Positions 12,410-22,915 of a DNA stretch of 64,000 nucleotides are shown here, in pieces. This DNA is from Branchiostoma belcheri (Eukaryota; Chordata; Leptocardii; Amphioxiformes; Branchiostomatidae), in contig NW_017804342.1 in NCBI RefSeq assembly GCF_001625305.1, forward strand, positions 1,720,049 to 1,784,048, written 5' to 3'. Below the pieces are notes generated by a model. It searched no databases. It was given only the letters and a program-made list of their open reading frames with translations, and was not told where the DNA came from. Numbering within the stretch: the first letter of the stretch is position 1; each line of letters opens with the position of its first letter. A program made the translations under genes and the position numbers.

Positions 12410-15400
12410 ACGCACACAAGTATACCCAAAGAATACCTCCATTTTTTCATTTTGTTCTGTACTTGTAGAAAGCTGATCTTGCCGTGTCAGCGTTGTCCAT
12501 CACGTCTCTGAGAGAGAAAGCAGTGGACTTCACCAAACCGTTTATGGAGTATGGGAACGTGCTGGTCATGCGCAAACCATCGGAGCAGGACAGGGACCTG
12601 CTTGCCTTTGTACATCCTTTCCAGTGGAAGGTATGGGCTTATAGTCCCTATCACACATGACAGAATGTGGCCTCCCGAAAACTAGCCGAACTCCGCTCGA
12701 CTATGGTCAGGACTAAGTTGGGAGCTAAATCGGCGGAGTCAGTTGGTGATCGGCTTGTTGGCTCAACTGAATGTTACAACATTCTAGGGTGTGGATGGTG
12801 TTTGTCTGGTGGTTAAGTCGTGGTTATAAGTCAAATTTGATTCCAATTTAACTGAAATTCAGTTTATGCGTATTGGAACGTTGGCGTAGCCTAAGTCTGA
12901 TCAGGCTGCCCCCTAACTTTAGCCAACCTCGGTTGTTTGAGTGGTAGAAATTCGGGTCCACTAGCAACTTGATGCTCTGTACGATGTCGGAATTGATCAT
13001 TTCAAATTCAATTGCTAGGATTTGTTTAGTTTTTGTTGTACTTATTTTGTTTGTTTTGTTTGTTTATTGGTTCGCATATAATTTAATAACAATAAAATGA
13101 AAATGTTACTGACAATAAAATAAAATGCTGGGGAAAGATATGAAGCCATAGTGGCTTGTCTGGGATCTTCCCCGACAAAATTAATTAACAACTGAAATAA
13201 TGCTAACAAATCACATGATAATAATAAATAACAATAGGTAATTAATAAATTTGATCAATATGATCAAAATGATAATAGTAACAAAACAAATAGTAACATG
13301 AATAACAAAAGTGATTGATAAATAACGCTAATTAGAAATGATATGTTAAAAACTATAACTTTAACGTTAACAGAACTTTAACTGCAATACAGACATTGGC
13401 AGAATTGAAGCAATAACTCAAGAAAATAAATGAATTTTAAAGAGAAACGGAGATTCAGACTTATACAGATGAAATCAAAGTAATAAGAAATCAAATGTCG
13501 GTGGAAAAGAAAAGTAGGTGATTTTTAAGATTTCGTTTAAAGCTAATTATTGATGTTAAACATTTTAGGTGGAGCGGGAGATTATTCCAAGTAGTTATAC
13601 ATTTATATTTTACACTCATTTGGGCTAAGGACGTTCTAACTAGGGGGATATGGAAATGGGCACTTTGTCGAGTTTGGTAAGTATGAAAATGGGAATTAAG
13701 ATTTAGAAGACCATTAAATGTGTCTGGAAGAGAACAAGTAAGGAATTTAAACGTAAATAACATCAGATGAAGTTTATTTATGTCAAAAATATTCAAAATA
13801 TTAAGTTTTGTAAACAAAGGTGCAGAATGTGCGTGGAAACTGGCGCCGGTGGCTGAACGAACAAATCTTTTTTGGAGTAATACTAGGGGCTGTAGTGTGG
13901 TTTTGTAGGCGCATCCCCAGACTATATTCCCGTAGGTTAGATATGGGTATATTAAGCTATTGTATATGGTAATAATGGTTTTTTGTGTAAGAAGATGTTT
14001 AATTTTTCCAATAATACCGATAGTTTTTGAAATTTTTTACCTAACATAGTTATATGTGGTTTCCAGGTCAATCGTTCATCAATGATTATACCTAAGAATT
14101 TGGCTTGACTCTCTTGAGAAAGGGTCACATTTTTTAGAAAGATTTTGGCGCTTCTATTGTAGGTTTTATTTCTATTACAGAAAATAAGGTAGTATGTCTT
14201 CTTAACATTGACTGATAATTATTTGCCTCAAAACCACGATATAAACCTTTTTCCAATTCTTCGTTAGCCAGGTTTACTAGCGTATCAAAATTCGAGTTTG
14301 AAAGAAAAAGATTTGAATCATCTGCAAATAGGATAAAGAATATAATTGAGGATGCTTTTTCGAGGTCATTTAAATAAATCAAAAAAAGTAGGGGTCCTAG
14401 TATCGAACCCTGTGGGACACCACATTCTATCATTTTAAGTTGTGATTTATAATCATTAAGGGTTACGTATTGCTGTCTATTGGATAGATAAGAAGAGAAC
14501 CATTTTATTGCGGTGTCACATATACCATATCGTTTTAGTTTATTGAGTAGAATGGAATGATTAACTGTATCAAAAGCCTTTGATAGATCGAGAAAGATTC
14601 CTATAGTGTATTCTTTGTTATCTATAGCGGTAGAGATTTTTTCCATTAAGTGTATGAGTGCTAGAGACGTAGAATAGCCCTTTCTGAAGCCATATTGGTG
14701 TTTATATAGGATGTTATTTTGGTTTAAATGTTTCAGAAGACGATTATATACTAGTTTTTCCAAGACCTTAGATACGCAGGGAAGGACAGATATTGGTCGA
14801 TAGTTATTAACGCTAAGTGGATCACTGCTTTTAAAGATAGGCGTCACTTTTGCGACTTTTAGTGGGTGAGGAACAACTCCATTTTGCAAGGATAGAGACA
14901 AAATATGCGTTAGAGGGGCAATAACATAGGGCAGTGATAACTTTAGTACTTTAGGGCTTATTTCGTCATGACCAGCAGCTGAGTCTTTTAAGTTTTTGAT
15001 AATATCTGTAATTTCAGCACAGGTTGGTGGTATAAAAGTTGTTAGGTTAGAATTTACTTGTAAGGTGATGTAGCTAAGAGGGTCTTGTATTCCTTTTGGG
15101 ATTTTACTCTCAAGCGTAGGTCCAATATTAATGAAAAATCATTGAATTCGTTACATATTTCTTCTTTATTTTCGGTAGTTTTGGTACCAATTTGTATTTT
15201 GTTTGGACCAGCTGATTTACTTTTATTACGATTCAAAACGTCATTTATCAGGTTCCATGTTTGTTTTATATTACTGGTGGCTTCATTAAACTTTCTGTGG
15301 TAGTATTCCTTCTTTGCATTTTTTAGGAGATGATTTAACTTATTCCGGTATTTTTTATAGATACTGTGGTTTAAGGGTGTCGGGTTCTTGACATATTTAG

Positions 15401-18400
15401 TAAAGAGCTTGTTTTTTCTGCGTATTGACTTTAACAATCCACTGCTTAGCCAGGGTTTTCTGCGAGAATGTTGGGAGATTTTTGTAATTTTCTTTGGGAA
15501 ACATTTTTCGTATAACGATCCGTATGTTTCAAAAAATTGATTACATGCTTTTTCTGTGTCTGTTTCGTTTAATACGTCGCTCCATACTATTTCTGATAGG
15601 GATTGTGTAAATTTCTGAATGTTAGTTGTGTTAACTCGACGATAAGATATTTTGTCTGTCTGCCTTACTGGCTCGTTTAAATCGGATGTAAGGAATATTG
15701 GGAAGTGATCTGATATGTCAGTGATGAGGATGCCAACTTTGATATTGTTGTTAACAGAGTTTGTATAAATGTTATCTATCAAGGTAGCAGAGTAGGGTGT
15801 AATTCTGGTAGGTTTGCATAAAAGTGGGTAAAAACCAGATGAGAACATTTCATTTACATGATCAGTAGTGGGTTTGTTAGTGTTGTTTAACAGATTAATA
15901 TTGAAATCACCAATAATGTAACAAGTTGTTCTTTCCCTATTAATATTGTTCATAGATTCCTTTATGCGCTCATTGAATTCTGCAATGTCGGTATTTGGTG
16001 GGCGATACACACAGCTCAATATTGTTTTTTTCTCCTTCGGGTTACTTGGAATTATTTCAATGGATATACTCTTTGTGCCTGTGTCGTCGATGATAAATTC
16101 TAGGTCGGGTCGTTCTTGATAGTATACGTCGTTTCTTATGTATAGTGAAACCCCCCCTCCAGATCTATTCTTTCTGCAGTGATGTATGCTATTATAACCA
16201 GGTATACTATAATTTTCTGTGATATTATCTGTTAGCCATGTTTCTGTTATTGCAAGAACTGTAAAATTTTGGTGTAAGGAGGAGAGATATTCATTGAGTT
16301 CATTAAAATGGCAAGGAAGGCTTCGTACATTTAAGTGGAACAGAGATAGAGTGAAGGACAAGGACAAGTTACAAGATTTATTAAAGGATTCAGCAGTATA
16401 ATATTGGGAAGATGTATTTATAGAAGTATAAAAGTCATTAAGAAAGTTTGTAAAGTGGTTTGTGTCAGGATCTAAATCAGAAATTGGAGTGATCTTACAA
16501 TCATCATTTACATCAAATGGGTTAAAAATTAGCGGACTTATGTTAGGAGGATCTTAGATGGTGAACATACAATGAAAATATATTCCACCATATTCTCCAG
16601 GTATGGCTGTGTATTGCCGTCAGCATGTTCACCGTCGGGATCCTGCTGTTCCTGACCAGCAGACTGCGGCTGAAGATGAACGCCGGGGACAGACATGCCG
16701 ATAACGACAGGGCCTTTAACTTGAGAAACAGCCTCTGGTTCGTCTACTGGTCCATGGTGCGGAAAGGTAGAATGAATCATAATTAAAAATCCATAAAATG
16801 TTTTAACTTACGTGTACCTAGATGAAAAATGACCAGATTCCTAACAGCAAGTAGGAGGTTATGGACATCTGGGCAGTGTTTTATCATGGGTTTTCGTGAA
16901 AACATAAGACATGTGGAGGATTTTATGATGTGACGCCTAAAAGGCTATATCACCATCTATGTAAACAGCAAGTGTTGCATCCCCAATAAGTGCTAGCTGT
17001 AAATCATCGTCTTCAATAACAAAATGAAAAAGGTGCTTCTCTAGATTATTCTGTCTAGTATTAATGCGTGAAAACTATCTAATCTCTGCTTGAGAATAGC
17101 TAGTATATAGGGTTTATATTTCAATACTATGGGACCTATGGATGGATGAATGCCGAATGTATGGATGGATGGGTGGATTTCAATATCATTGTTTAATTGT
17201 TTTGCGTACACATTTTACTTATCGCTACCATAAATAATTAATCCAAAAGTGGGGTCGTGTGGCGTAGCGGCAGAGTGCGCGACTCGGAACTAAGAGTCCC
17301 GGGTTCGAGTCCTGACATGCCACCGATCCTGTGCCCTTGGGAAAGGCACTTTACACGACTTTCCTCACTTAGCTCAGGTGCATGTAAATGAGTATTGTCC
17401 TGTCGTGTATTTGTCCCATGTGTTGGTGGCGGCATTAATATAAGTTGAAAAAACTTGAGTGTGTCCCCACCACGTCTGGTGATTACATGTTGGAATAAAA
17501 AAAATATTAATCCAAAAAAAATCATGATTTTCTAGGAGGGGAGCCACCACCTCGGTCTCTGTCCACGCGGATCATGGCCGGGTTCTGGTGGCTGTTCGTG
17601 CTGATTGTCGTGTCCACTTACACCGCCAACCTCACGGCCTTCCTCACCGTCAAACGCCTCAAACACCCCGTCACGTCTCTGGATGACCTCGCCTCGCAAA
17701 CCAAAGTAAAGTACGGCATCGTCAACCACGGGTCGCTGTACGATTTCTTCCAGAGCCAAGTAGGTGCGTTCCAACTTGTTGTGATAGTCTGGCGATGTTC
17801 GGTGAGATCATTGTAAGCAGCATGATTAGAATTGAAACTGTTCTACAAGTAAAAAAAATAAATAAACACAAAGGAATTTTCCACCGAATCCTTTGGTCTT
17901 CATCAGCTATATAACACAAGCACGGGATATTTTCGACAGTTTGAAGTCAGGACTTGGTCATAGTTCGACGGAAGTCATACCGCCTCAGTCCCCGTTCGGG
18001 GTATGTTGGTGTGCCCTGATGAGCTGGAGAATAATTTACATAATTCAATAACTCAGACAGACTCATCCTGATTTAAGCAACTGTTGTGACTATCAATTAT
18101 TTTGTGTATGAAATATTTTGTGCTGAATGTAAGCTTGCAGTAGCTATGTATAGCTCGTTTATAGGCATTAAAAATTCACAAAAGAGAACCCATATAACAT
18201 TGTTATTTTAGCATTGTTACATCTTATCCTTATTTTGAAAGGAACGAGTTCTAGCTACGAAAGACTCTGGCACGGTATGACAGCAAAACCAGAAGATAGC
18301 TTTGTCAGCTCGCTGGAGGAGGGGATGAAGCGGGCCAAAAAAGGTGGATATGCCTTCATCGTAGATGGGACATACTTTGTGTATGAGGTAAGAAATACCA

Positions 18401-20036
18401 TTTATGATAATAACTTGAATTAACTTTATTGCTCGACAATCGTACATGGTACAATGTTTTAAGATATTAAGAGGGCATAAGTTAAAGCCATAGACTAAAT
18501 AAAACAGGCAACGAAATGATAAGAAAAATAAAAATAAACATATATTAAAATACATTTTTGAAAATATTAAACGGAAGAAAAGTTTACAAAAAAATCGAAA
18601 AATGTACAAAAAAAGAGATGTATGGTAACTGTAATGGAATCTTTGGAAAGAATAAACCCTTTACAAAGCTAAAGACGACTGAGCTACAATACAGATACAT
18701 AATAATCTGTAAGAAACATACTAATGTTCGTCATTGTCCCAATATTAGGCCATGAAAGACCCAGACTGTGCATTGACAATGGTCGGTGCTCCCTTCCTGT
18801 TTGGAGGCTACGGCATTGCGACAAGGAATGGTAGCCAGTGGGCAAAGAAACTATCAGTTGGGTAAGAATTCTATACAATACTCGCATAGACTCTTCGCAA
18901 GGTTGAAGCTCTCGATATTTCATGATGCTGAAACTATATTCTATTTCTTAAGAAAATTAAGTCAAATAAAACTATGCATTTGTAGTATTTATACTTCGTG
19001 TGCTTTCTGGGAATTATGACTCTTCTGTTACTATATTGTAAATTCCAAGGCCAAGGTTTTTAGTAACAAATTCTACGTTTTATTTCCTACCCTGGTACAT
19101 CGTACTTTGCCAGAACACCTGTAGCTCACTAGTCCTTTCTATTTAAGCATATTACGCGTGATATATTTCTGTATCTTGTCGAGCAGGATCTTACAATTAA
19201 GAGAAATGGGAAGAATCAACGCGTTAAAAGACCGCTGGTGGCCGGCTGCTGGGTGCTCACTGGATGGGTCTGATAGCAGCGTGGAAGCCAGTGGTCTAAC
19301 TCTGCAGGATTTTCAAGTGTGTTTCTTGTCATTTTTTATAGCATTAATTTTATCTTCGTAACTCTTGATCAAATTTTAAATCTTACAAAGTTAAATCAAC
19401 CTTCCAGCCTTACATAAAACGTGACATTTCCATCACTATACAGGGTGTTTTCTATCTCTTGTTCTCTGGCCTGGTGATCGGTCTCCTGGTGGCTGTCGGC
19501 GAAGTCTCTTGGCATAAAAAACTCCGCATCAAGAAGGTTAGCAGCGACCCTGAAAGCCTAAAGGTGAGTTTACAGATTCGTCTATTCAATCAATCCAATC
19601 AATCACAAACAACCACATCAACCAAAAAATCTTAAAGAAGCCTACATGAAAATGTATTAAGATTTTACTGTTTTTATTAAAGATACGTATCCCTGGGTAA
19701 ATTTCATTATAGAATTTTTCTCATATCCAGGTTGTTAATTTATCCCAGAATAAACAATAATTACGAGCATTACATCATACTTAATTAAAACTGCATTCAA
19801 CAAAACAATTGAAAGCACACAAGTTCGAACCGTCATCAACCAAAACCAAAATTTCGTATGGAATGTAACATATAAATATATATGACATTTTAAATGGTTT
19901 TGTTGTTGTTTGTTTACAGAGTCAGGATGTAAATGACCACAACAAACGGCCTCAGCAACCGACTGACCACGCCATACTCAGCCAATGTCTTCAGTTGGCT
20001 GAACTAGGAGAAATTCGGATCACTATTCAGAGATAA
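10782..20036 (+). CDS. Ionotropic glutamate receptor A, lacking the amino-terminal domain
   Basis: Ten exons: 10782-10823, 12037-12228, 12469-12630, 16601-16766, 17536-17763, 18242-18387, 18749-18861, 19187-19316, 19444-19563, 19920-20036. All junctions are GT/AG, phases agree and the sum is 471 codons plus TAA. Domain order: S1 ligand lobe (residues 8-132), M1 (about 133-150), pore loop with N-L-R-N-S-L-W-F (172-188), M3 with the gate motif [13 protein letters not shown] (214-226), S2 lobe to about 392, M4 (394-416) and a short cytoplasmic tail. R93 matches the Arg that holds the ligand carboxylate in AMPA receptors. The two S2 cysteines are conserved. The product should be a cation-type ligand-gated channel subunit at the plasma membrane. 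The Q/R site is R186, followed by K187. ATG sits in a good context (ACACCATGG), but no signal peptide is encoded; an upstream exon may be missing. Length resembles kainate-binding proteins. Confidence 0.9.
10842..11216 (+). mobile_element. MITE family 1, copy 2 (intron 1 of receptor A)
   Basis: Starts 'aaggcatccaatgcagtttcagggg' and ends 'gccgccctagatttgcattgcttgcg', so its two ends are imperfect inverted repeats. It shares 'gtatgaaataatga', 'atgtcaatat' and 'ctcatccagaatata' with the copy at 8695. Confidence 0.5.
12349..12406 (+). repeat. (TCTA)n(GA)n microsatellite
   Basis: A compound tetranucleotide then dinucleotide tract in intron 2 of receptor A, ending 62 bases before exon 3. Confidence 0.9.
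12640..12990 (+). mobile_element. MITE family 2, copy 2 (intron 3 of receptor A)
   Basis: Begins 'tatcacacatgacagaatgtg' followed by a 'gccgaactccg' block like the copies at 9536 and 61440. The right end is poorly defined. No coding sequence. Confidence 0.4.
13040..16556 (-). mobile_element. CR1/jockey-like non-LTR retrotransposon, 5'-truncated and frameshifted
   Basis: Antisense insertion in intron 3 of receptor A. Reading the minus strand from 16556, the frame is open from the insertion edge (no start codon, so 5'-truncated) into an apurinic-type endonuclease domain (about 16350-15600; L-N-V-R-S-L-P, T-E-T-W-L-T, S-G-G-G-V-S, I-G-D-F-N-I, S-D-H-F-P-I). A reverse transcriptase follows (14901-14230; [35 protein letters not shown]), then a C-terminal W-N-N-L-P segment (13817-13491). 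Frameshifts occur near 15120, 14215 and 13985, so it is inactive. The 3' end near 13040-13075 is rich in TTTG units on the plus strand. Domain order and the W-N-x-L-P tail fit the CR1/L2 group; exact clade is uncertain. Confidence 0.88.
17249..17505 (+). mobile_element. tRNA-derived SINE with target-site duplication (intron 4 of receptor A)
   Basis: A tRNA-like head carries an A-box-like 'tggcgtagcgg' and a canonical B box GGTTCGAGTCC (17302-17312). The unrelated body ends 'gattacatgttgg' with an A-rich tail. It is bounded by a 12-base direct repeat ATTAATCCAAAA at 17237-17248 and 17506-17517, an intact target-site duplication. The intact duplication suggests a fairly recent insertion. It lies only 18 bases upstream of exon 5, where the remaining acceptor tract is A-rich. 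Confidence 0.85.
18421..18700 (-). mobile_element. LINE 3' end remnant (intron 6 of receptor A)
   Basis: Starts 'tttattgctcgacaatcg', related to the LINE end at 801. No reverse-transcriptase coding sequence is recognisable. The right boundary is approximate. Confidence 0.35.
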
Positions 20037-21693
20037 AGTCCCCTAGAAATAATTGAACTGATGTAATGTGCAATGTGGGAAGTACATATCATGAAGGCAA
20101 TGGCCTGCGTTGATACATTATAAAACATATCTAGTAGAAGAAATCTGTATAAGTGGAATCGTTTAGGAACTCGTGCCTTGCACGAAGGCAGAGATGGTTG
20201 AATCCTTTTCTCTCCTTTGGAATTAATTGGCAGCATGTCACACTGAGCCCAACACACTGCTCGAAAATCGGATTAACAACATGTTAGTAACTATCAGTAA
20301 AGTCAGGTATTTTTTATCATTTTTGCTTATAATACGGTACCAGAAATCACCGTAAAATGCCTGTAAATATAAGTAGGATAATTTAAAACAAAGCAATAGT
20401 AATCTTTGAATTAACGGCCCTGATTTTTATGCAGTATCAATGCTAAGTACAAAGTAACCATAAAACGACTTCATAGGTATTTACTAACATTGGTAAATCT
20501 ACATTTTCGTGCAGTGACAAAAGCAATGATAAGTTTGAGATAATGTATCCGGTGCCTTGTAGCGCCATGGATGACAGGACTGCCGCTTGTAAAGTATCGC
20601 CTACAGCAAAACTAAATACCGTCATCACTCTTCTATCAGTAGGAAACGTCGATATCTATCCGAGTATCGACAGCGAGAATACCAGTCCTACCTGCAAGCA
20701 ATTTTATAATAATTCTAAATCTTATACGTAGGAGATTTAATGTAGAACAGGGTCAGAAGAGATACATGCTGTACTTGAGAAATCATCTACACAAGAGAAA
20801 AATTTCGCCATTCGTAGAAAAAACTACTGACGGAATACCTACAACAACTACTGTTACGGGAAAGCATGGCTAGATAGGCATTAGAGATAAGTTCTATTTC
20901 TGTCTTGATATGATTGAGCAACTCAACATCGGCACCTAAGGGCGTTCGTTAATAAAGCTTAAAACTATCGTCACCATCTCTGCAAGAGCGTTATCCATGA
21001 ATCTATCCAGGAATCCACCGGAAACACCAGCGGGAATGTGCCAGTGCGTGATTATTTGAGCTTATGTGTATGCCTGCGCTATACCTGCACAGCATACAGA
21101 TAGATAGTCTCCAACAGACTCCTTTGCAGCTAAATAGATAGTAGAAACCGGCCTAAAGAGAATGTAACTGGCCAAGGGAATGAGCCGGTAATACAGGGTC
21201 CAATTTACCTGCTATTCGGTCTGCAAATGAGTCTGGTGGAGATAGACAAGACAGGTTTCTTTTAAAACGAGCAGGCATATAGCAGACGTTTCATAATGAC
21301 CACAAGCTTAAGACGTTAGAAATAGCTCCTTACATAGATGAAACATTCTCATTCTTAACTATGAACGGTGTTTATTAACGTCCATCTTTTTCAAAAGGGC
21401 TGTTGGTGTAATTTGTTCTTCCGAAAAACTTCAAAATGTCTCACTTCATGTCTTGAACAATTAGTGATTATATGCAATAAACTAATTCACAAGGCTCGTG
21501 TTTTGATGCTACCATGTTATTCAGAGAGACGAATAAAGCAATTTATCTGACAGATTTCTAGATCTACTATATACTAGTTTCTGAATACTCCAAACTACAT
21601 GCAATATGACATTGATATTAAACATTGTGAAAGCTATTGTGAAAACTTTTACGAATCTAGGTGCAATAAAAAGGCTTATATAGGGGGACTTTT

Positions 21694-21830
21694 TAGCCTC
21701 CACTAGGCCTTTCTATGGGGGGGTAGGGATCATAAGAGTTTGGAAAAAAGGAAATTACTGACCAAATTATGTTTAGAAATTTTACTGTATTTCTAAACCG
21801 CAGTGTTAGTCTGATAGAGACTAGGGAGAC
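21694..21830 (+). mobile_element. MITE family 3, copy 1
   Basis: Starts 'tagcctccactaggcctttct' and ends 'gttagtctgatagagactaggg', imperfectly inverted ends. The same two ends bracket 58780-58971. No coding sequence. Confidence 0.5.
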
Positions 21831-22339
21831 TAACTGACATCGCTGCCATCGACCTTCACTCCTCACTGAAGAAGGACAATTTATGTTCAGCACTGACTGT
21901 GGTACAGAGAATCAATAAATGATACCGTAACATTCAGAGTTCATTTGGGTGAGATGTGCAAAGACACTGTAGGGAATATGATTGTAATCCTTTTTTCCCT
22001 TATCATCTTGCTTTACAATACTTTAAATTTCTATACTTTATATTTCTTCACAATGGCTTTAACCTGTGCAATTATAAAAGTTCTCTAATGTCTTTGTGAA
22101 AAGTATAGAAAAAGTGCACCGACAATCAAAGACAACCATGGAATCAATGGTATTTGACACGTTTCCCCTATACGTTAAAAGTACAATATTCTTTGAGGTA
22201 TTGTAGGGACAAATTTTTCTTTGACCCTGCCCGTTGTAAAATTTATTACATTTGGTTACCGGTTGTATTGTTTTGGGTGACTGTGCTGAAAACATAGCAT
22301 TAATGACGGACAAAATTCTTGAAGCCTGTCTAAAATGTC

Positions 22340-22915
22340 TTATGTGGGAGGTAGCCAGTAGTAAACCGTGCTGTATAGTGTAGACATATATCGGCTGTCA
22401 GACTCTGTGATTGTGATTATTTCCCTGTTCGTGTATAAATGCACCGCATTACGCAACTGCCTGCAAGGGTGAGCTGACTGCAGTTCAGTTGATCTCCGCA
22501 GGGCACCATCAGTATAAACACTCACTCACTGGGTCGAGCTTCCCTCGGTGCCAATGACAGCTCTCCATTTCTTCCTATCCTTCATTACTACCATCAGGTT
22601 TTTCTTGTCGAGCTGGGTGTCGTCCATTAATTGATTTATGTAGTTTCTTGCTGGGCGACCACGACTTCTTTTCCCATGTGAGGGCTCCCACAGTATTAAC
22701 TGGTTTATGATTTCATCCTCACTTCTATAGCAGTGTCCGATGAACTTAAACCTTCGTTTCCTTATTGTTTCGCTGACTGTGGGTAGGTCTTCGTATAGTA
22801 TACTACTTGGTATCCTTTGGTACCAGTGTACATTTTTGACAATTCTAAGCATTTTGTAGTGTAGAAAGTATAAAAGAGGCCCTAAAATGACAACAACAAC
22901 ACTATACTGGTACAT
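22340..22915 (-). mobile_element. Non-LTR retrotransposon C-terminal remnant
   Basis: On the minus strand 22915-22526 encodes R-R-F-K-F-I-G-H-C-Y-R, W-E-P-S-H-G-K-R-S-R-G-R-P and D-R-K-K-W-R. This is a tail commonly found after the reverse transcriptase in LINE proteins and in proteins derived from them. The frame ends in a stop just below 22526 and no upstream reverse transcriptase is joined to it. It reads as a truncated element, with 22340-22525 as likely 3' untranslated sequence. Confidence 0.65.

Noticed and set aside
16538-16780. Antisense frames across pore exons (also 17532-17774, 33558-33761 and 34302-34553)
   Set aside because: They are shadows of the GC-rich pore exons, and repeat between A and B only because the exons are near-identical.
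17251-17325. Functional tRNA gene
   Set aside because: The A and B boxes are present, but the cloverleaf is irregular and the sequence continues into a SINE body with a target-site duplication.
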